Part shown: one piece after another, positions 58,169 through 64,000 of the stretch
How the letters are laid out: each line of letters starts with the position of its first letter
Position numbering within the stretch: position 1 is the first letter of the stretch
Source: Stenotrophomonas sp. SAM-B
GTDB lineage: Bacteria > Pseudomonadota > Gammaproteobacteria > Xanthomonadales > Xanthomonadaceae
Assembly: GCF_013387485.1 (NCBI RefSeq)
Contig: NZ_JABBXB010000003.1
Coordinates: 248,001-312,000, forward strand
Length of the DNA stretch: 64,000 bases
Direction of reading: 5' to 3'
The notes under the pieces: generated by a model
Databases searched by the model: none
What the model saw: the letters and a program-made list of their open reading frames with translations, nothing else
Told to the model about the DNA's origin: nothing
Program-made: the position numbers and the translations under genes

Positions 58169-59497
58169 TCACGGGCGGGCGCCGGGTGTACTGCCCGGTG
58201 CCCGTTCGACCTGCCGCAGCAGGGCTTTGTCCAGTTTGGCCGCCACCCCGACGCTGCGCCCGGCCAGATTGGCCACCACGAAGCTGACCGAGCTGCCCAG
58301 CACCTGCGCCGTCTCGGACAGGCTCAACCCGTAGTCCTGTTCCAGCCACTGCGCCATGCCCGCGGTGGCAGCGCGCAGCGCATCTTCCAGCGAGCCGGCC
58401 TGGCCCAGCACCATCACCTGCGTGGCCGATTCCACCCGGGGCGCAGACTGCGCGCGGGACTTGATCACGTCCACGCTGAATTCCACGTCCATGGACGTCT
58501 CCAGCGCGTACTGCGAGGTTTCGCCATCGCCCTGCAGCGCATGCGCATCGCCCAGGTAGAGCAGGGCGCCGGGCTGGGACACCGGCAGGTATACGGTGGC
58601 GCCCTCGCGGATTTCGTTGAAATCCATGTTGCCGCCGAAACGGCCGGTATCGCCGGTGGAGATCGGCGCGTTGCCGAAGCCGGGGGCGACCGCCAGCCCG
58701 CCGAGCATGGGCCGCACCGGCACCCAGAAATCCTTGAGCTTGCCGGTGGCAGCTTCCGGCCGCGCGCGCTCGCGCTGGCGGTCCAGCGTCCAGCGCACGG
58801 GTTTATCCAGTGCGGTGGCCTTGGCGGCCAGCGCCGGCGTCTGTGCGCGGCCGACGATGCTGTCCAGGCTGTCGGCATAGTTGCGGTTCAAGCGCAGCCG
58901 TTTGATGTGGATGGCCAGCACATCGCCGGGCTCGGCATCCATCACGAAGAACGGGCCGGTCTGCGGATTGCCGAACAGGGCCCGGGTCTGGCCCTGCGCG
59001 TCAACGCCGCCGGAATCCAGCGTGGTGGTGCGTACGCTGTCACCCGGCCAGATGGTCAGTACAGGTGCGCGGTGGGGCGAGAACTCGTTGGCGTACGAGG
59101 TAGGCACGAAGTCGTGCTGCCGCGGACCTCCGGCCGGTCGATCCGGCAGGCGGCGCGCGCTGAAGGGGTGGGTCGCGCGCCGCTCGCTGGCGTTGGTGTC
59201 GGGGTAGTCGGCGGTCCCGCGCAGCGTCGCGCCGGCCTGCGTGCCATGGAAGCGGTAGGTCGCCCCATCACTGCCGGTCACGACGAACGCCAGCGTGTCG
59301 CCCTCGCGGCTGCCCTGCAGCGTGTCCCCGTCGAAACGGCCCTGCAGCGGACCCTGCTGGTCGGGCAGGGTCAGCAGCTGATAGGCCGGGTTTCCCCACA
59401 GGTCGGTGGTGACCAGCCACTGCGCAGGGGGCTCCCCGGCCTGGGCGGCCGAGGCGGACAACAGCAGGAGCAGGGCGGCCAGGCGGCAACGGGACAT
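58169..59497 (-). CDS. secreted acetamidase/formamidase family protein
   Basis: A 442-aa exported protein from ATG 59497 (signal MSRCRLAALLLLLSASAAQA). About 100 residues of a beta-rich N-terminal domain precede the FmdA/AmdA fold: APVLTIWPGDSVRTTTLDSG, EPGDVLAIHIKRL, GGNMDFNEIREGATVYLPV, GDAHALQGDGE, and a late helical part with LSLSETAQVLGSSVSFVVANL. Family members hydrolyse formamide or acetamide; a signal peptide is unusual and suggests a periplasmic amidase. It is divergent from a TonB receptor gene. Confidence 0.9.
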   Translation of the reverse strand: MSRCRLAALLLLLSASAAQAGEPPAQWLVTTDLWGNPAYQLLTLPDQQGPLQGRFDGDTLQGSREGDTLAFVVTGSDGATYRFHGTQAGATLRGTADYPDTNASERRATHPFSARRLPDRPAGGPRQHDFVPTSYANEFSPHRAPVLTIWPGDSVRTTTLDSGGVDAQGQTRALFGNPQTGPFFVMDAEPGDVLAIHIKRLRLNRNYADSLDSIVGRAQTPALAAKATALDKPVRWTLDRQRERARPEAATGKLKDFWVPVRPMLGGLAVAPGFGNAPISTGDTGRFGGNMDFNEIREGATVYLPVSQPGALLYLGDAHALQGDGETSQYALETSMDVEFSVDVIKSRAQSAPRVESATQVMVLGQAGSLEDALRAATAGMAQWLEQDYGLSLSETAQVLGSSVSFVVANLAGRSVGVAAKLDKALLRQVERAPGSTPGARP

Positions 59498-59830
59498 GCG
59501 GGAATCTCGTGGGTGACCGGCGCAGTGTTTGCGGGAGGTACACGGACGACAAGTGCCGGGCGGCACGTGACGGATGGCAGGTAACGCGCCGAACGCGAAG
59601 CCCGCCCTTCCGGCGCGCGCGCGGGGCGGGCATAATCCGCGCCAGAAGACACGGCCGCATAGCCAAGTGGACCAGGGGGGCCGGACAGCCGTCGCCCATA
59701 ACGCCCTGACACCAATCTGCAACATCCAGCCAATACCGTGCCGCATCGCTGTTTCCACGGCGATGTCGATTTCCTATGGTGCCCGGCCATGCCGCCGGCT
59801 GCCCCGATCTGTACTACCAGAGACCTCTGC
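59498..59830. promoter_or_regulatory. 333-bp divergent intergenic region
   Basis: Separates the minus-strand amidase from the plus-strand TonB receptor. No gene is convincing. A CATAAT at 59629-59634 is a candidate -10. A very GC-rich tract lies at about 59585-59627. It should hold both promoters. Confidence 0.4.
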
Positions 59831-62161
59831 ATGCCCGCTCTACGCCACGCTTCAGTGTCGACGCGTCTTCTTTCCCGTTCCCTGCCGCGCCGCCGCGCCC
59901 TGGCGCTGGCCTGTGCTTCGGCCGCGCTGATGCTGTCCGCCGCCGCCTCGGCGCAGGACGCCCAGTCCGCCAGCGCAACCTCGCTGGACACCATCACCGT
60001 CACCGCCGACCACCGCGAACGCAACCTGCAGGAAGTGCCGGTCTCGGTCGGCGTGGTGCAGGGCGAGAAAATCCGCGACTACACCGCCGGCGGCGATGAC
60101 ACCCTGCTGGCGCTGTCGGGCAAGGTGCCGAGCTTCTACGCCGAAACCACCACCGGCCGCATCTTCCCGCGCTTCTACATCCGTGGCCTGGGCAACATCG
60201 ACTTCTACCTGGGTGCCTCGCAGCCGGTGTCGATCATCCAGGACGACGTGGTGCTCGAGCATGTGGTGCTGAAGTCCAACCCGGTCTACGACGTGGACCA
60301 GATCGAAGTGCTGCGCGGCCCGCAGGGCACGCTGTTCGGCCGTAACACCACCGCCGGCATCGTCAAGTTCGACACCATCAAGCCGAGCCAGGATTACAGC
60401 GGCCGCGTGCAGGCCAGCTATGGTTCGTACGGCAGCGTGGCGATCGATGGCGGCTTCGGCGGCCCGATCAACGACATCGCCTCGTTCCGCGTGTCGGCGC
60501 TGTACCAGCACCGCGATGACTACGTCGACAACACCTACAGCGGCCCGAGCGCCGATGGCACGGTCTCGCCGAAGAAGAACGCCATGGGCGGCTTCGACGA
60601 CCGCAACGTGCGCGCGCAGCTGCTGCTGCAGCCGAGCGACAACTTCTCGCTGCTGGCCTCGGCCCACGCACGCGATTACGACGGTACCTCGACCCTGTTC
60701 CTGCGCAGCGCGCTGACCAAGGGCTCGAACAAGACCGACGTGCCGCGCGACAAGGTCGCCTACGACGAAGCCGACAACAACCCGCAGGCCTACAAGACCT
60801 ACGGCGGCTCGGTGAAGGCGATCTACGATTTCGGCAATGTCTCGCTGACCTCGATCACCGCCTACGAAACCACCTCCGGCTACAGCCGTGGCGACACCGA
60901 CGGCGGCGCGGCGGTGAACTACCCGGTCAACGGCGTCTCGAACGGCTACGGCCAGTCGATGGGCCAGATCCGCGACCTGGACCAGTGGACCCAGGAATTC
61001 CGCCTGGCCAACGCCGATGACAACCGCCTGAAGTGGCAGGTCGGTGCGTTCTACTTCGACGGCCGCGACACCACCGATTTCTACCAGCGCGCCTGGTTCC
61101 TGAACACCGCTGCCCGCAACCCGAACAACTGGGTGCGCCTGCGCAACGTCAACACCTCCTGGGCCGGCTTCGGCCAGGTCAGCTATGACGTGACCGACAA
61201 GTTCACCCTGACCGCCGGCCTGCGCCAGACCAAGGACGAGAAGAAGACCCGTCTGCTCAAGACCGCCGATACCGCTGCCGGTGCCGTGACCTACAAGGGC
61301 CGCACCTACGTGGAAATGTCCGACACCACGCCGAGCTGGGACCTGAGCGCGATGTATGCGTTCAACCCGCAGCTGAGCGTGTATGCGCGCGTGGCCCGCG
61401 GCTTCCGCGGCCCGACCATCCAGGGCCGTTCGGCCGTGTTCAACGCCGATTTCACCACGGCGAACTCGGAAACCATCCTGTCCTGGGAAGCCGGCATCAA
61501 GAGCAGCCTGTGGGACAACCGCCTGCGCGTGAACGCCGCCGCGTTCACCTACGTGGTCAATGACATCCAGCTCAACGGCAACGATTCGGACGGCAACGGC
61601 GTGCTGTTCAACGCCGACAAGGCCAAGGCCTACGGTCTGGAAGCGGACATGGAACTGCGTCCGATCCCGAACCTGGCCCTGAGCGCCGGTGTCAGCCTGC
61701 TGCACAGCGAAATCCAGGACGACCGCGTGTACGCGCAGGTCTGCGCCCTGAACGGCGCCGTGGTCTGCACGGTGAACGATCCGACCATCAAGGTCGGTGC
61801 CAACACCTTCGCGCAGATCAACGGCAACCCGCTGCCGAACGCACCGAAGTACAACATCAACCTGGCCGCGCGTTACGACATGCCGGTCAACGACAGCGAT
61901 GTGTTCTTCGTCTCCACCGACTGGAACAAGCAGGGCTACACGAGCTTCGTGCTGTACGACTCGGCCGAGTTCAACTCCAAGGGCAGCTTCGAAGGCGGCC
62001 TGAAGCTGGGCTACTCGGCCAACTACGGTGCCTGGGAAGTGGCGCTGTTCGCGCGCAACATCACCAATGAGAAGAACCTCAAGGGTGTGATCGAAAACTA
62101 CATGGCCGCGGTCTACAACGAACCGCGCACCGTGGGTGTTTCGCTCAACATGAACTGGTAA
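59831..62161 (+). CDS. TonB-dependent receptor
   Basis: A 776-aa outer-membrane receptor; ATG 59831 chosen because a signal peptide (LLSRSLPRRRALALACASAALM...AASAQ) follows; the frame runs back to 59738. Plug domain about residues 60-190 (LDTITVTADHRERNLQEVPV, VLRGPQGTLFGRNTTAGIVK), barrel strands to the end (SLNMNW; terminal Trp rather than Phe). No STN domain, so it does not signal through a sigma factor. Ligand unknown; the divergent secreted amidase could process its substrate. Confidence 0.92.
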   Translation: MPALRHASVSTRLLSRSLPRRRALALACASAALMLSAAASAQDAQSASATSLDTITVTADHRERNLQEVPVSVGVVQGEKIRDYTAGGDDTLLALSGKVPSFYAETTTGRIFPRFYIRGLGNIDFYLGASQPVSIIQDDVVLEHVVLKSNPVYDVDQIEVLRGPQGTLFGRNTTAGIVKFDTIKPSQDYSGRVQASYGSYGSVAIDGGFGGPINDIASFRVSALYQHRDDYVDNTYSGPSADGTVSPKKNAMGGFDDRNVRAQLLLQPSDNFSLLASAHARDYDGTSTLFLRSALTKGSNKTDVPRDKVAYDEADNNPQAYKTYGGSVKAIYDFGNVSLTSITAYETTSGYSRGDTDGGAAVNYPVNGVSNGYGQSMGQIRDLDQWTQEFRLANADDNRLKWQVGAFYFDGRDTTDFYQRAWFLNTAARNPNNWVRLRNVNTSWAGFGQVSYDVTDKFTLTAGLRQTKDEKKTRLLKTADTAAGAVTYKGRTYVEMSDTTPSWDLSAMYAFNPQLSVYARVARGFRGPTIQGRSAVFNADFTTANSETILSWEAGIKSSLWDNRLRVNAAAFTYVVNDIQLNGNDSDGNGVLFNADKAKAYGLEADMELRPIPNLALSAGVSLLHSEIQDDRVYAQVCALNGAVVCTVNDPTIKVGANTFAQINGNPLPNAPKYNINLAARYDMPVNDSDVFFVSTDWNKQGYTSFVLYDSAEFNSKGSFEGGLKLGYSANYGAWEVALFARNITNEKNLKGVIENYMAAVYNEPRTVGVSLNMNW

Positions 62162-62170
62162 GTCACGCGA

Positions 62171-62244
62171 CCACCGGTGCCGCAGGGCACCGGTGACAGC
62201 GAGTGGTTCCGACAACGCCCCGCGATCGCGGGGCGTTTCTGTTT
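62171..62244 (+). terminator. two hairpins, the second an intrinsic terminator
   Basis: First a 10-bp stem CACCGGTGCC / GGCACCGGTG near 62171-62195, then AACGCCCCGC (62214-62223) / GCGGGGCGTT (62228-62237) with loop GATC and a T-rich tail. They end the TonB receptor transcript. Confidence 0.85.
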
Positions 62245-62281
62245 GTGCACCCCGGTCAGCGACGTGGGGTAGTCATGCCGC

Positions 62282-64000
62282 TCATACCGACTGCATATCC
62301 TGGCGGTCCGGCACGGAGTCGAAGCCGAAGGTGAGCTGCCAGCTGCGCAGGTCCACAGTGTCGCGGTCGCGCGCCTGTTGCCTGGCCGCCCGGCTGGCGC
62401 CGAACAGTTTGCCCTGGCCCTCGATCAGCGGGCGCATGCGCAGTACATCGGCATTGTCCGGCTCGGCTTCGGCCGCCCGGTCCACCCAGACCTTGGCCAG
62501 GAACGCGTTGGCGGGCACGCCGTTGCCGAAGTGGAACACGTCGGCCAGGAAGCCGGCAGCCCAGGCCTTGGTGGCAGTGTCGCCACGCCACCACAGCGGG
62601 CCGAGCAGGTCGAACACGGCTTCCTGTTTGTCGCGGTCATCCTCACCCTGGTACAGCAGCACCGCCAGGTTCTTGTGCGCCGGCCGCCACACGCGGTCGT
62701 GAGGGGCGGCCTCATCCACGCAACGGCGGTACAGCGCGCGCGACTGCTGCTGCACAGCCGGGTCGGGCGTGTGCTTGAAGGTTTCGCTCAGCTCCCATGC
62801 GCGGTTGTAGATCGCCACCAGGTCGCCCGCCTCGATGGCGCGCTCGGTCCACGCCGCGGCCTGGGCCGGATCGGCGAACGCAGGGAAGTCGCGGCCGGCC
62901 ACGCGACCACGGTACAGGTCCACCATCGCCGCCATCGCGCGGCGGTCACCGCCTTCGGCAAGCTGCTGCATCATGTGCAGGCCGGCCGGTACGGATACGT
63001 CGCAGAACAGGTTGGCCGCCACCGTGGAAAGGTTCACCTCGTCCTCGTCCGCCATCGCCATCGCGCGTTGCAGATGCAGTGCGGCCAGGGGCGTGTCGAG
63101 GCTGAAACCGAACAGCCCGGTATGGCGCGCAGCGGACAGCCACGCCAGCGCATGCGCGCTGTCGGTGAACGCCTCGACGCTGGCCAGCACCTGCGCGAAC
63201 AACGCATCGGCGCCCTCGACGTGGGCAAACAGCGCGCAGGCTTCCAGCGCGTTCATGCCTTCCTCGACCACGGTGGCCGGGTCCAGCGCGAACGCCTCGG
63301 CCAGGCAGGTGTAGGCATGTGTCATGCGTGCCGCGTCCCAGCGCACGTCGTTTTCTTCGGGTTCGTCACGGCCCAGCTTGTAATCCAGCGTCGCCCACCA
63401 GCACAGCACCAGCGCGCGCGTGGGCGCATCCAGGTGCAGGTCAAGCAGGTTCGCGTAGGCGGTGTCGTGCTGGGCGATCGCCTTTTCTTCATCGGCCTCC
63501 GGCGCGAACCAGAGCCAGTCGCGCTCCTTCATCACGCGCAGGCGGTTGCGCTGCGGCAGCATCAGCCGGGCCGCATACGGGCCGTCGATGAAGTCCTGCA
63601 TCAGCGCGTGGCTGCCGCCCCAGCGCGGGTACAGGTAGTACAGGAAGGTTTCGAGCAGGCCGACATCGTCCGCGCGCAACGCCAGCGCGTGCTGCAACCA
63701 GTAATCGGCGGCGTACTCGAAGTCGTCTTCGGTGCGCTGCGCCAGCCGTGCTGGCAACGCCGGCAGTTCCGCCAAGGGGGCGCCGTAAGGCGCCAGCAGC
63801 GCCAGTGCCGCCGCATAGCCGTCCGGATCCTGCTGCTGCAGGGATGCGTACAGTTCTGCCCGCCCACCGCGCTGCAGCTGCTGCAGCCAGCGCGGTTCCC
63901 CCAGGTAGCAGGTCAGCCGCATCACCTTGCCCAGCACGAAGGCCGGGCGCGGATGCAGCGCGATCGCGCGCAGCCACGCGGCCAGCGCATGGTCGCGGGC
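62282..64000 (-). CDS. DUF4034-like helical-repeat protein, 5' partial
   Basis: The frame is open to the window end; upstream residues (ALAAWLRAIALHPRPAFVLG) read through without a start, so the gene continues past 64000; 572 codons are visible. The C-terminal part has Sel1/TPR-like helix pairs (AQAAAWTERAIEAGDLVAIY, AWAAGFLADVFHFGNGVPAN), and the N-terminal visible part (LGEPRWLQQLQ, GPYAARLMLPQRNRLRVMKE) is like DUF4034 proteins of xanthomonads. No signal peptide can be judged. Function unknown. Confidence 0.75.
   Translation of the reverse strand, partial: ARDHALAAWLRAIALHPRPAFVLGKVMRLTCYLGEPRWLQQLQRGGRAELYASLQQQDPDGYAAALALLAPYGAPLAELPALPARLAQRTEDDFEYAADYWLQHALALRADDVGLLETFLYYLYPRWGGSHALMQDFIDGPYAARLMLPQRNRLRVMKERDWLWFAPEADEEKAIAQHDTAYANLLDLHLDAPTRALVLCWWATLDYKLGRDEPEENDVRWDAARMTHAYTCLAEAFALDPATVVEEGMNALEACALFAHVEGADALFAQVLASVEAFTDSAHALAWLSAARHTGLFGFSLDTPLAALHLQRAMAMADEDEVNLSTVAANLFCDVSVPAGLHMMQQLAEGGDRRAMAAMVDLYRGRVAGRDFPAFADPAQAAAWTERAIEAGDLVAIYNRAWELSETFKHTPDPAVQQQSRALYRRCVDEAAPHDRVWRPAHKNLAVLLYQGEDDRDKQEAVFDLLGPLWWRGDTATKAWAAGFLADVFHFGNGVPANAFLAKVWVDRAAEAEPDNADVLRMRPLIEGQGKLFGASRAARQQARDRDTVDLRSWQLTFGFDSVPDRQDMQSV

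Noticed and set aside
59650..59690. tRNA-like start (GCCGCATAGCCAAGTGGACCAG)
   Set aside because: No anticodon arm, T arm or CCA can be folded downstream.
59852..62215. 787-aa minus-strand frame
   Set aside because: Antisense of the second TonB receptor; same artefactual composition.
1..64000. CRISPR arrays, rRNA genes, IS elements
   Set aside because: No regularly spaced identical repeats, rRNA sequence, transposase gene or terminal inverted repeats with target duplications were seen.

Overview
The window looks like the chromosome of a Stenotrophomonas-type gammaproteobacterium (Xanthomonadaceae). The evidence is high-GC coding sequence throughout, GTAG-headed palindromic REP elements of the kind described in S. 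maltophilia (48118-48220), many TonB-dependent receptors, and host proteins of xanthomonad type. No single marker fixes the species.

Region 1 (1 to about 28098) is the right-hand part of an integrated siphovirus-type prophage whose left end, integrase and early genes lie outside the window. In order: a VapE-type replication ATPase (cut by the window edge); small and large terminase; a Mor-like regulator; a small antisense gene; gpW-like head-tail joiner; lambda-type portal; a fused ClpP-like protease/major capsid; a DUF2190 decoration protein; a lysis cassette set between head and tail genes (two membrane proteins, lipobox-bearing lysozyme, nested Rz/Rz1-type spanins and a 28-codon membrane peptide); head-tail joiner, tail terminator, tail tube, gpZ-like protein, tape measure; and a block of large tail-tip/fibre proteins with conspicuous internal repeats. 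Nearly all late genes overlap by 1-11 bases, so they are probably one translationally coupled operon. After the tail genes comes a cargo block: an AT-richer P-loop ATPase, an SOS-associated SRAP (YedK/HMCES) protein and a 61-aa protein. The prophage ends at a 48-bp 3' fragment of a tRNA-Pro(GGG) gene (28051-28098), followed by that tRNA's likely native terminator. This is the attR copy.

Region 2 (28.2-45.2 kb) is host chromosome: a secreted protein, a GNAT enzyme, a secreted HExxH protein, a stand-alone PanB of actinobacterial flavour, an ECF sigma/FecR/TonB-receptor/secreted PHP-phosphoesterase locus, a DUF1328 protein, an outer-membrane transporter-like protein, a MipA/OmpV-DUF2384-unknown trio divergent from a two-component system, a secreted Ntn amide hydrolase and small secreted proteins.

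Region 3 (45.2-64 kb) is also host: dxs, an HNH endonuclease behind a very long inverted repeat, SMAG-like REPs, an acyl-CoA dehydrogenase with a LEA-type lipoprotein, a lipocalin, tRNA-Phe, an MFS transporter divergent from an AraC regulator, an NADP-dependent oxidoreductase with a suspicious start, DUF1993, GNAT and SnoaL-like proteins, tRNA-Ala, a secreted acetamidase/formamidase divergent from a second TonB receptor, and a large DUF4034-like repeat protein cut by the window end.

The items most worth following up are the prophage cargo ATPase as a possible antiphage gene, the strict 14/15-residue tryptophan repeat in the tail protein at 23190-24998, the protease-capsid fusion with an internal start, the inverted repeat at 47975-48035 with a neighbouring orphan terminator, and the MipA-DUF2384 trio.
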